The notes under the pieces: generated by a model
What the model was told of the DNA's origin: nothing
What the model saw: the letters and a program-made list of their open reading frames with translations, nothing else
The model's database searches: none
Shown: positions 17,178 through 25,538 of the stretch, one piece after another
Layout of the letters: each line of letters opens with the position of its first letter
Numbering within the stretch: the first letter of the stretch is position 1
From: Bacteroidales bacterium
GTDB lineage: Bacteria; Bacteroidota; Bacteroidia; Bacteroidales; Tenuifilaceae
NCBI GenBank assembly: GCA_003818205.1
Contig: RPRQ01000046.1
Location: forward strand, 1-35,186
Length of the DNA stretch: 35,186 bases
Direction: 5' to 3'
Program-made: the position numbers and the translations under genes

Positions 17178-17274
17178 ACAACCAAAAGTTCGTTTCCCTT
17201 AATTTCTTCTGAGGCTTTAAATACCTTTACAAACAATCATTAATCCAAATCGGGTGATTAAAATGATAAAATGC

Positions 17275-17282
17275 TATATTTG
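17275..17282 (+). promoter_or_regulatory. Candidate -7 box for radical SAM gene
   Basis: TATATTTG fits TAnnTTTG, 41 nt before the start at 17324; no good -33 element is seen. Confidence 0.4.
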
Positions 17283-17323
17283 AAACCTTTCAACAGCATA
17301 ATTATTGTTAGCATTTCAAAAAT

Positions 17324-18808
17324 ATGAATATCCTTCTCGTCTATCCCGAAAACCCTGATACATTTTGGAGTTTCAAGCATGCACTTCGGTTTACAAATAA
17401 AAAATCATCCATTCCACCATTAGGATTAATCACAGTATCAGCACTTTTACCTAAGAATTGGAATAAAAAGCTGATAGATCTTAATGTAAACAAGTTAAGA
17501 CACGATGATCTAACATGGGCTGACTATGTATTTATTAGCGGGATGTACGTTCAAACTGATTCGGCAAACAGAATAATTGATGAGTGCAGAAAGTATAATG
17601 TAAAAATTGTAGGCGGTGGTCCACTCTTTACTCAGAACTACAATCATTATTTGCATATCGACCACTTAGTGCTTAACGAAGCAGAGGTTACCCTTCCCAT
17701 GTTCATTAACGATATTGAATCGGGCAAAAAACCTCAAAAGATATACAGGAGCGATGAGTATGCTGACATGACGCAAACCCCAACACCTGATTTCAGCTTG
17801 CTTTCGTTGAAGGACTACGTCGCAATGAATATTCAGGTTGCCCGCGGATGCCCTTTCGCCTGCGACTTCTGCGAAATCACCTCTCTTCTAGGGCATAAGG
17901 TTCGTATGAAAGATACCTATCAGGTAATTGCTGAACTCGATGCGCTTTATCAGCAAAACTGGCGAGGTATCGTCTCCATTGTTGACGATAATTTCATTGG
18001 AAACAAAAAGCAGATTAAATACGACCTACTCCCTGCAATGATTGAGTGGATGAAGGAGCATAAATACCCATTCACATTCAACACCCAAACTTCCATCGAC
18101 CTTGCCGATGACGATGAGATGATGACGATGATGATAGAGGCAGGGTTCTTCTCCGCATTCATAGGCATCGAAACCCCCGATGAGCAAGGGCTAAAGGATT
18201 GCAATAAAATTCAAAACCGGAATAGAGATCTACTCCAAAGCGTTAAAAAAATACAAATGGCTGGATTTCAGGTCACAGGTGGATTTATAGTGGGTTTCGA
18301 CAGCGATTCGCCAACCGTTTTCGAGCGTCAAATTGATTTTATACAGCAAAGCGGAATCGTTTCCGCTCTGGTTGGCATGCTCAATGCTCCCAAAAACACC
18401 AAACTATACGATCGGCTTGAAGCCGAAAACCGCATCTTGTCCGATGCAACGGGCAATACCACCGACTTAACCATAAACTTCATACCCAAAATGGATATGG
18501 ATGAGCTGATGGAAGGCTACAAATCAATTATACATAGCATTTACTCATCAAGACCTTACTATAAAAGGGCACGCATGTTCTTGCTAAATCACCAACAGCA
18601 TCATAAGCGTCAAAAGAAATTTGAGCTATCGCTAATTAGCGGTTTTATCAAATCGGTTATCGTAGTTGGTATAATTAAACGGGGCAGAAGGGAGTACTGG
18701 AAGTTTATTGCATGGACATTATTCCGAAGACCCGACCTATTCGTCAATGCCGCAACTTTAACAGTTTTTGGTTATCACTATCGCACAATTTTCAAGATTA
18801 GGAAATAA
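17324..18808 (+). CDS. B12-binding-domain radical SAM protein
   Basis: A 494-residue protein. An N-terminal cobalamin-binding Rossmann domain (about 1-140, starting NILLVYPENP, with IPPLGLITVSALLP and VGGGP) is followed by a radical SAM barrel with the cluster motif Cys176-x3-Cys180-x2-Cys183 in RGCPFACDFCE. The C-terminal part (about 390-494) is basic and resembles the DUF4070 tail found in this subfamily. Members use SAM and often methylcobalamin for methylation or rearrangement of lipids and other small molecules. The substrate here is unknown. The canonical DxHxxG cobalamin ligand is not seen in the N-terminal domain, so B12 may bind without a lower His ligand or not at all. The next gene (S9) starts 56 bp downstream on the same strand. 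Confidence 0.88.
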   Translation: MNILLVYPENPDTFWSFKHALRFTNKKSSIPPLGLITVSALLPKNWNKKLIDLNVNKLRHDDLTWADYVFISGMYVQTDSANRIIDECRKYNVKIVGGGPLFTQNYNHYLHIDHLVLNEAEVTLPMFINDIESGKKPQKIYRSDEYADMTQTPTPDFSLLSLKDYVAMNIQVARGCPFACDFCEITSLLGHKVRMKDTYQVIAELDALYQQNWRGIVSIVDDNFIGNKKQIKYDLLPAMIEWMKEHKYPFTFNTQTSIDLADDDEMMTMMIEAGFFSAFIGIETPDEQGLKDCNKIQNRNRDLLQSVKKIQMAGFQVTGGFIVGFDSDSPTVFERQIDFIQQSGIVSALVGMLNAPKNTKLYDRLEAENRILSDATGNTTDLTINFIPKMDMDELMEGYKSIIHSIYSSRPYYKRARMFLLNHQQHHKRQKKFELSLISGFIKSVIVVGIIKRGRREYWKFIAWTLFRRPDLFVNAATLTVFGYHYRTIFKIRK

Positions 18809-18864
18809 ACTTATTTCTCTCAAATCTGTCTTATTAGAAATTCTACTAACTAAAAAAGTAATCG

Positions 18865-21282
18865 ATGAAAAATTTCATTCCATTAATTATGTTATTTCTT
18901 GCCCTCCAATTCCCTGGTTTGGCACAGGAAAACATTACCTATCAAAAACCATCGGCGGAGATTCTAGCATTGGCCGAATACGAAAGAACGCCATCGGTTA
19001 ACATGGATACAAAAAAGGAGTTCATGCTGCTCAGCTATCGCAACACTTACAAATCGCTTATCGATTTGAATCAGGAGGAGATGCGCTTAGCAGGGCTACG
19101 AATAAACCCAATTACAAACATTTCGAGCAACGTTACCTATATCAATAACCTTAAAATCAGGAAAATCTTAGCACAAGATGAGATTCAGGTAGTTGGATTA
19201 CCTCAAAACCCAAGGATAAGCAACGTTTCGTGGTCGCCCAACGAGAAAAAGATTGCGTTTACCCACACCACCGAAAAAGGTGTTGAACTTTGGCTACTTG
19301 ATATTGTTACCGCTCAAGCCACAAAGCTAACCGATGGGGTTATCAATGCAAACCTTGGAAATCCTGTAAAATGGTTTAATGATAACGAAACCCTTCTGGT
19401 TCGCTTTTTACCTAAAAACAAACCTGTCCTTATCGATCAAAAGAAAGATCTTCCAAAAGGGCCAATCGTATCAACCAGCACAGGTGCAAAATCGCAGAAT
19501 GCAACATTTCAGGATTTGCTTAAAAACAAAACCGATGAGCAAAACTTCGAATCGCTTGTAACATCTGAACTTTACAAAGTAACCATTGCTGGCAAAGCCG
19601 AACTTTTCAAATCAGCAGCCATGTACGCTGGTGAAAGCATCTCGCCCGATGGCAGCTATGTAATGATTACCACCATTCAAAAGCCATTCTCGTACATCGT
19701 TCCTTACTACAGATTTCCACAAACAGCCGTTGTTTACGATATTACAGGCAAGGAGATTAAGGTGGTTAACGAGGTTCCGCTTACTGAGATTATGCCTAAA
19801 GGTTTCGACTCGGTTCGAAAAGGCAAAAGGGATATGTCGTGGAGAAGCGATAAACCCGCTACGCTAAGCTACACCGTTGCTCTTGATGAGGGTGACAAGG
19901 AGAAAAAGGTTGATTTTAGGGATGAGGTTTTCCTATGGGATGCTCCATTTGCAGCAGAACCAAAATCGATATTCAAAACCCAACAACGATGCGAGTGGAT
20001 TATCTGGGGTAACGATAATGTTGCCGTTGTTTACGATGGCTGGTACGATACCCGCAGCACCCGTACCTTCCTTTTCAACCCAATGAACCCAGCCGAAGGG
20101 CTCAAGATGATATCGGACAGGAACTCGCAGGATATTTACTCTGATCCAGGCAATTTCGAAACCAAGAAAAACCAATTTGATCGCTACACTCTTGCAATCG
20201 AGAAGGACAACGCTTACCTAATTGGAGATGGCTTCACCAAGGATGGTCAATTCCCATTTATCGATGAGTTTAACCTCAAAACGCTAAAGAAGAAACGCCT
20301 GTATCAATCGGCTTACACCGATAAAAAGGAAGATCTATTCTCAATCGAAGATTTGAAAAAGGGCGATGTGCTAGTTCAAATTCAATCTAAAAACGAATTC
20401 CCTAACTACTACTTCCGCAACCTTAAATCAAAAGGAAAGCTAACCCAAATCACATTCTTTAGAAATCCATTCGAAAGCATTAAAGACGTGCATAAGGAGG
20501 TTATCAAATACAAACGTAAGGATGGCGTTGAACTATCGGGCACACTTTACTTACCTGTTGGTTACGATAAGACCAAAAAGGAAAAACTACCATTGCTAAT
20601 TTGGGCTTACCCACAGGAGTTTAAGGATAAAAATAGTGCAGGGCAAAGCGCTCAAAACCCCAACGAGTTCACATTCCCATACTACGGCTCGTTCGTTTAC
20701 TGGGTAACCAAAGGTTATGTGGTTTTAGACGATGCAGCATTCCCAATTATTGGCGAAGGAACAACCGAGCCCAACGACAACTTTGTTGAGCAGCTGGTTG
20801 CCAACGCCGAGGCGGCAATTGATGCAGTTGACAAACTAGGCTATATTGACCGTACAAAGGTGGCCGTAGGCGGGCACTCCTACGGAGCGTTTATGACAGC
20901 AAACCTGTTAACCCACTCCAACCTATTTGCCTGCGGCATTGCCCGTAGCGGAGCATACAACCGTACTTTAACCCCATTCGGTTTCCAAAGCGAGCAGCGT
21001 AACTACTGGGATGCTCCAAATATTTACAACAGCATGTCGCCATTCATGAATGCCGAGAAGATGAAAACCCCGCTCCTACTCGTTCATGGCGATGCCGATA
21101 ACAACCAGGGAACATTCACATTCCAAACCGAGCGCTACTTCCAAGCCCTAAAGGGCTTAGGCGCACCAGTACGAATGGTGCTACTACCCAAAGAGGCTCA
21201 TGGCTATGTGGCAAAGGAGAATATCTTCCATCTGCTTTGGGAGCAAGATCAGTTCTTGGAAAAATACTTAAAAGGCAAGTAA
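18865..21282 (+). CDS. S9 family peptidase, glutamyl-endopeptidase-like (S9D type)
   Basis: An 805-residue secreted serine peptidase with a Sec signal (hydrophobic residues 5-20, probable cleavage near LAQ) and no lipobox, unlike the two other S9 enzymes. A long propeller domain (about 90-540) is followed by the hydrolase, with Ser672 in GGHSYGAFM, Asp745 in HGDADNN and His779 in KEAHGY. The GGHSYGAF elbow and overall length resemble the S9D group, which includes the plant chloroplast glutamyl endopeptidase. Cleavage after Glu is therefore suggested but not shown. It is only distantly related to the paralogue pair further left. A rho-independent terminator follows. Confidence 0.9.
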   Translation: MKNFIPLIMLFLALQFPGLAQENITYQKPSAEILALAEYERTPSVNMDTKKEFMLLSYRNTYKSLIDLNQEEMRLAGLRINPITNISSNVTYINNLKIRKILAQDEIQVVGLPQNPRISNVSWSPNEKKIAFTHTTEKGVELWLLDIVTAQATKLTDGVINANLGNPVKWFNDNETLLVRFLPKNKPVLIDQKKDLPKGPIVSTSTGAKSQNATFQDLLKNKTDEQNFESLVTSELYKVTIAGKAELFKSAAMYAGESISPDGSYVMITTIQKPFSYIVPYYRFPQTAVVYDITGKEIKVVNEVPLTEIMPKGFDSVRKGKRDMSWRSDKPATLSYTVALDEGDKEKKVDFRDEVFLWDAPFAAEPKSIFKTQQRCEWIIWGNDNVAVVYDGWYDTRSTRTFLFNPMNPAEGLKMISDRNSQDIYSDPGNFETKKNQFDRYTLAIEKDNAYLIGDGFTKDGQFPFIDEFNLKTLKKKRLYQSAYTDKKEDLFSIEDLKKGDVLVQIQSKNEFPNYYFRNLKSKGKLTQITFFRNPFESIKDVHKEVIKYKRKDGVELSGTLYLPVGYDKTKKEKLPLLIWAYPQEFKDKNSAGQSAQNPNEFTFPYYGSFVYWVTKGYVVLDDAAFPIIGEGTTEPNDNFVEQLVANAEAAIDAVDKLGYIDRTKVAVGGHSYGAFMTANLLTHSNLFACGIARSGAYNRTLTPFGFQSEQRNYWDAPNIYNSMSPFMNAEKMKTPLLLVHGDADNNQGTFTFQTERYFQALKGLGAPVRMVLLPKEAHGYVAKENIFHLLWEQDQFLEKYLKGK

Positions 21283-21301
21283 TATAACCTTAAAATCTTT
21301 G

Positions 21302-21331
21302 AGGGTGCTACTGAAAGGTTGCACCCTTTTT
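21302..21331 (+). terminator. Rho-independent terminator after S9D gene
   Basis: AGGGTGC (21302-21308) pairs with GCACCCT (21321-21327) across a 12-nt loop, followed by a T run. The 260 bp from here to the next promoter show no coding frame or recognised site. Confidence 0.75.
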
Positions 21332-21591
21332 GTTTTATAAGTTTAAAGTGGTAATTTTGACTAGGGATATTTTATTGTTAAGATTGGTGGAAGTAAACAT
21401 ATAAGTAAGTTATGCCTCTCCCTAAAAAACGAGACGGCCAACATTGACAAATAGGAAAATTAATAACAAATTACCGATACTTCTGCAAAATCAAAAGAAC
21501 TGCCCCCAAGGCTCAAAGCCAATACAATGCAGCACATTTGCTTTTGCCCTGCCGAGCCGAAAAAAAACTAACTGATTTACTAAAATATCAA

Positions 21592-21599
21592 TATCTTTG
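21592..21599 (+). promoter_or_regulatory. -7 box of the defence-like operon
   Basis: TATCTTTG is an exact TAnnTTTG match, 18 nt upstream of the ATG of the XRE-like frame at 21617. It implies a very short leader. Confidence 0.6.
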
Positions 21600-21611
21600 C
21601 ATTAAATGCAA
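21597..21611. promoter_or_regulatory. Palindromic operator candidate
   Basis: TTGCATT-A-AATGCAA is a perfect 7-1-7 inverted repeat overlapping the -7 box and the expected start of transcription. Its position suits an autorepressor such as the XRE protein encoded just downstream. Confidence 0.55.
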
Positions 21612-21616
21612 TTAAC

Positions 21617-21817
21617 ATGAGTCGAAAAGCAATAAATAGAATCAAGGTAGTACTAGTTGAAAAGAATCTAAGTTGTAAATGACTTGCTGAACAGCTTGGC
21701 AAGAACGCAGCTACTATTTCAAGATGGTGTACTAATGATGTACAACCAAACTTATCAACTCTTTTTGAAATTGCTCATCTCCTTAAAGTTTCACCAAGAG
21801 AATTAATCCTCGAATAA
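21617..21817 (+). pseudogene. XRE-family regulator interrupted by in-frame TGA
   Basis: Conceptual translation gives a 66-codon helix-turn-helix protein (NRIKVVLVEKN, then LAEQLGKNAATISRWCTND, then LSTLFEIAHLLKVSPREL). This is the compact XRE type often controlling restriction-modification genes. Codon 22 (21680-21682) is TGA in ...SCK-stop-LAEQLG; relatives normally have Trp (TGG) just before LAEQLG, so a single G-to-A change explains it. The rest of the frame is intact and ends at a TAA directly abutting the ATG of the next gene. As written, only a 21-residue peptide would be made, and no in-frame ATG restores the helix-turn-helix. Read-through, recoding or a sequence error are alternatives. 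Loss of this regulator could leave the operon without autoregulation. Confidence 0.75.
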
Positions 21818-24310
21818 ATGGATGAAAAATTAAACATATCAACTAAAATTCCATTTAAGGTTTCGGCAAGGACTGCAAAACTAATTGGTCTCGAAAATTT
21901 CTCGACTGAAGAAGGTGCGATAATTGAACTTGTCAAAAACACCTATGACGCAGATGCATCAAACTGTATCATAATCTTCGACTTAAAATATAAAAAGGGA
22001 AATTCAACGACTGAAGAAGTTCCTTCGGAAAAGTTTGACAAAGAAAATAGTATAATCTATGTCATTGACAATGGCATTGGGATGAATGATAAAATCATTC
22101 AAAACCAATGGATGACAATTGGAACTGACAACAAACTTTACGAGCACACCACAAAAGCAGGAAGAATAAAGACTGGAGCAAAAGGTATTGGTCGATTTGC
22201 ACTCAATCGACTTGGTATGTTTACGAATATGATTACTTTACCAGATCAATTAGATTTAAATGGAGAGGAATTAATTAAGAATCAAGAGAAAATTGGTTTT
22301 GACTGGACTGTTGACTGGAAAGATTTTGACAAAGTTGGGGCAACCGTTGCAGATGTTCAGGCAGTTTTAACGTCAAAAGAAAGTACTAACCTAAAACAAG
22401 AATTTGCAGGTCGTTTTTCAAACTACAAAAAAGTACTAGAAACAATAGAAGAAATAAACTTTGAATCTGGTACCGTTATCGAAATAACTGAATTAAATGA
22501 CGATTGGAGTGAAGAAAAATTAACAAAACTATTTGGCAACCTAGAAATGCTTCTTCCTCCTGAGGAACAAAATGAGTTTAAAATTGATCTCTTCCTTCTC
22601 AATAATCTCGAAGAGTTTGGTACTGTCAAAAGAGCCTATTATGATGATTATGATTATAAATTAAAAGCCTCATATGAAACATCTATAGGTAAAATCTTAA
22701 AGATTGAAATAACACGAAACGAACTTGATGTAGATGCTTTAGAAAATAGGTATGCAGAAGTATTTCAGTTTGAAATGATGAAAAATTCACCATTCAAACT
22801 TGAAGATTTTAAAAAAGGAAGTATTCAATCAGAGATACCTATCGAAAAATTGATATCGGAAAAAGTAGATACGGATTTACTTGAAAGGATTGGTAAATTT
22901 GATTTTTCATTTTATTTCTTAAAGAATACGATTTCGGATGACAAAGATGATGGTGATCTAAAAAAATATCCTTATAAAAGTATCAATAGTGCAAACAGAA
23001 AATCATGGCTTAAAAAGTTTGGTGGTGTAAAAATATTTAGAGACGATTTCCGTATCAGACCTTATGGAGAAAATGGAGATGATTGGTTGCGATTAGGAGA
23101 AAGACAGGCTCAAAGTCCTGGAGGGACAGGACAAAGACTTGGTGGATTTAGAATCAGACCGAATCAAATAGCTGGAACCATCAGAATATCAAGAATTCAC
23201 AATGCTAATTTTCAAGACAAATCTGGGCGTGAGGGAATTATCGAAAATGATGAGTTTGAGTTATTTAAAAATATCTTAATTGATATCATTGGTCTTTTCG
23301 AGAAAGATCGTAACATTATAATGCATAACCTTTTTAAACTTCACAATGACAGAAAAAGTGAAGAAGAGAAGGTAAGAAAAGCAAAAGAGGATGCTGAACG
23401 GGTAAAAAAAGAGAAGGAAGAAAGAAAAAATAAAGATGAAGAAAGAAAGAGTGAAAAGAATAATGAAAATTCTAAAACTGAACCAGCAGACTCATATGAA
23501 AATATGGCTGAGGCTTTCTTGATTCTGGAAAGAGAGAACGAGAAAAAAGATGAAGAATTGAGATTATTAAGGAGTTATGCCAGTGTAGGGCTTATTATTT
23601 CATCTTTTGCTCATGAGGTTAAAAGCTTAAGAGCACGACTAATTCCCAGAACAAAATTCTTGATAAGCGAGTTAAAAAAACATTTAAATGAAAAAGAATT
23701 AGAATCAACCTTAGACAAAGATGATAATCCTTTCTATATGATTGATTTAATGAGTGAAGAGGATTTTAAGTTGAAACATTGGCTTGATTATTCATTAAAT
23801 ACTCTAAAACCTGATAAACGAGAAAGGATCAATTTAAACTTTACTGAATATTTTGAAAAGTTTAAAGCTAATTGGAGTAAGGCTTTAAAACAAAGAAATA
23901 TTAAAATTGAGTTATATAAACTCGATGACCAAGAGTGCATCATTAGAGCGTTTGAAGTAAATATGGATTCTATTTTCAATAATTTGCTTTCCAACTCAGT
24001 TAATGCTCATTATGGTCATAATAAGGAGGAGAAAAAAATTGAAATAAAATGGAAGAAAAAGGACAGAGATATTGAAATCTTTTTTTCTGATAATGGCAAA
24101 GGATTGGATAAAAAGTATTCAAATAATCCAGAAGAGATTTTCAATTTGAATGAATCATCAAAAACTGATAATAAAGGAAATAAAATTGGAACAGGATTGG
24201 GTCTTTACATTGTAAAATCAATCATCGAAGAGTATAATAACTCGTCCATTTCAATTATCAAGATTGATGAGGATTTAACTTTTAAAATAACCTTTAAGGC
24301 TAGGAAATGA
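21818..24310 (+). CDS. Dual GHKL ATPase / histidine-kinase-like protein
   Basis: An 830-residue protein with two GHKL (HSP90/MutL/histidine kinase) ATP-binding folds. The first, N-terminal and MORC/HSP90-like, has the N-box IIELVKN (Glu37, Asn41), DNGIG (84-88) and GAKGIG (120-125). A Lys/Glu-rich coiled coil lies at about 510-590. Next is a dimerisation-type helix with His599 in SFAHEVK, at the place of a kinase phosphoacceptor. The second GHKL domain has Asn726 in the N-box, DNGKG (758-762) and GTGLG (791-795). Both ATP lids look complete. MutL/MORC-like GHKL ATPases are known in restriction-modification contexts. The kinase-like half, with a receiver gene overlapping by 4 bp (ATGA), suggests phosphotransfer. 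It is probably the sensor or motor of the defence-like operon. Codon use is clearly more A/T-rich than in the left flank. Confidence 0.85.
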   Translation: MDEKLNISTKIPFKVSARTAKLIGLENFSTEEGAIIELVKNTYDADASNCIIIFDLKYKKGNSTTEEVPSEKFDKENSIIYVIDNGIGMNDKIIQNQWMTIGTDNKLYEHTTKAGRIKTGAKGIGRFALNRLGMFTNMITLPDQLDLNGEELIKNQEKIGFDWTVDWKDFDKVGATVADVQAVLTSKESTNLKQEFAGRFSNYKKVLETIEEINFESGTVIEITELNDDWSEEKLTKLFGNLEMLLPPEEQNEFKIDLFLLNNLEEFGTVKRAYYDDYDYKLKASYETSIGKILKIEITRNELDVDALENRYAEVFQFEMMKNSPFKLEDFKKGSIQSEIPIEKLISEKVDTDLLERIGKFDFSFYFLKNTISDDKDDGDLKKYPYKSINSANRKSWLKKFGGVKIFRDDFRIRPYGENGDDWLRLGERQAQSPGGTGQRLGGFRIRPNQIAGTIRISRIHNANFQDKSGREGIIENDEFELFKNILIDIIGLFEKDRNIIMHNLFKLHNDRKSEEEKVRKAKEDAERVKKEKEERKNKDEERKSEKNNENSKTEPADSYENMAEAFLILERENEKKDEELRLLRSYASVGLIISSFAHEVKSLRARLIPRTKFLISELKKHLNEKELESTLDKDDNPFYMIDLMSEEDFKLKHWLDYSLNTLKPDKRERINLNFTEYFEKFKANWSKALKQRNIKIELYKLDDQECIIRAFEVNMDSIFNNLLSNSVNAHYGHNKEEKKIEIKWKKKDRDIEIFFSDNGKGLDKKYSNNPEEIFNLNESSKTDNKGNKIGTGLGLYIVKSIIEEYNNSSISIIKIDEDLTFKITFKARK

Positions 24311-24957
24311 AATATAAAATTGCATATTTAGACGAAAATAATGGTTGGATAAATACTTTTTATCAAACTTTCAAGACCGAATTTGATATATTAAGAATCA
24401 AAGTGGATAACAATTCTTCGATAGGGGAATTAGTAGAACAATTAATGGCAAGTAATCTAGACGCAATTGTTACTGATTACTTACTGGAAGAGGAGGGGGA
24501 TGTTTCTTTTAATGGAAATAAAATTGTTGAAGCAATAAAGCAAATTAAACCTCATTTCCCTTTAATAATGCTTACTTCTTACCAAAAGCAAGCAATTAGT
24601 TTTACAGATGATGTTCACATAATATACAGTAAGGATATTTTAGATGGAGAGAATGAAGATGAATTGGAAATCTTCAAAACCAAAATCAAGTCGAATATTT
24701 CAAACTATTACAAGAAAATTGAAGACACAAATGATCGAATAGAGAATCTTGTGGAAAGAAGAAATACCCATGGTTTAGAAATCCCTGAAGAGGAAGAGCT
24801 TACTAAGTTGTATATCTTGTTTGATGAACTTAATCCTGAGGGAAAAGATATGCCAGCAAATTTAATTCATAGAGATTCAATATCTAAACTCAATGAGTTT
24901 GTAACCGAAACAAAGGAAATTCTGGAGGAGCTTAAGAAACTAAATAAGAAGAAGTAA
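24307..24957 (+). CDS. Response-regulator-like receiver-domain protein
   Basis: A 216-residue protein. The first 120 residues or so fit a receiver domain: acidic pair Asp9/Glu10 in AYLDEN, probable phospho-acceptor Asp57 in IVTDYLL, Thr90/Ser91 in MLTS and Lys109 in YSKD. The remaining 95 residues are helical and highly charged (EELTKLYILFDELN, a Lys-rich tail), with no DNA-binding domain recognised. It therefore probably acts by protein contact. It overlaps the GHKL gene by 4 bp and sits 1 bp before the HNH gene. It is most simply the phosphotransfer partner of His599 in the preceding protein, controlling the nuclease or methylase. Confidence 0.82.
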   Translation: MKYKIAYLDENNGWINTFYQTFKTEFDILRIKVDNNSSIGELVEQLMASNLDAIVTDYLLEEEGDVSFNGNKIVEAIKQIKPHFPLIMLTSYQKQAISFTDDVHIIYSKDILDGENEDELEIFKTKIKSNISNYYKKIEDTNDRIENLVERRNTHGLEIPEEEELTKLYILFDELNPEGKDMPANLIHRDSISKLNEFVTETKEILEELKKLNKKK

Positions 24958-24958
24958 T

Positions 24959-25537
24959 ATGATTCCATTTAGAAAAGAGACTCCGAAAAGAAGAGATATA
25001 AAAACTGCTGTTACAATATATTCTGACCACAGAGATGAATTAAAAAAGGATTATAAATGTCGTTGTGGATATTGTAATGATATTGATCTTTGGCGAACAG
25101 TTTGGTTTGAAATTGATCATTTTGTTCCGCAGAAATATTTAAAAACCATTAAAGATACAGATTATTCAAACCTAGTGTATGCTTGTAGGTCATGTAATAA
25201 TTCTAAATGGGCCCATTGGCCAACTGGTAATGAATTAATTCACAATCTAAATGATGAAGGTTTTATAGACCCTTGCAATGATGATTACGGAGTACAATTC
25301 GAGAGAGGGCTTGACGGAAAAATCACATATAAAACTAAGTTAGGAAAATGGATGTTTTACAAATTAAAACTTCACAAGCCACAACACGAAGTAATATGGA
25401 ATATTGAAGAAACTTATAACTTAATTAATGAGTGTAAGGAGATTTTAAATAAGATTGACAGCCCAGAAATTAAAAATAGGCTACTGATTTTGTACGGTAA
25501 ATATGTTGAATATACCTTAAAACTTAGTGAGACATAA
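24959..25537 (+). CDS. HNH endonuclease
   Basis: A 192-residue HNH nuclease. Zinc-binding cysteines Cys36-x2-Cys39 (RCGYC) and Cys76-x2-Cys79 (ACRSC) frame the motif: Asp53-His54 in EIDHFVP, Asn71 in SNLVYA and Asn80 in CNNSKW. The first HNH block is within 60 residues of the N-terminus. The C-terminal half (100-192) is of unknown type and may hold a recognition or partner-binding region. In this operon it is the only candidate for DNA cleavage. Translation is probably coupled to the gene before (1-nt gap) and to the methylase after (ATG 1 nt past the stop). Confidence 0.9.
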   Translation: MIPFRKETPKRRDIKTAVTIYSDHRDELKKDYKCRCGYCNDIDLWRTVWFEIDHFVPQKYLKTIKDTDYSNLVYACRSCNNSKWAHWPTGNELIHNLNDEGFIDPCNDDYGVQFERGLDGKITYKTKLGKWMFYKLKLHKPQHEVIWNIEETYNLINECKEILNKIDSPEIKNRLLILYGKYVEYTLKLSET

Positions 25538-25538
25538 A

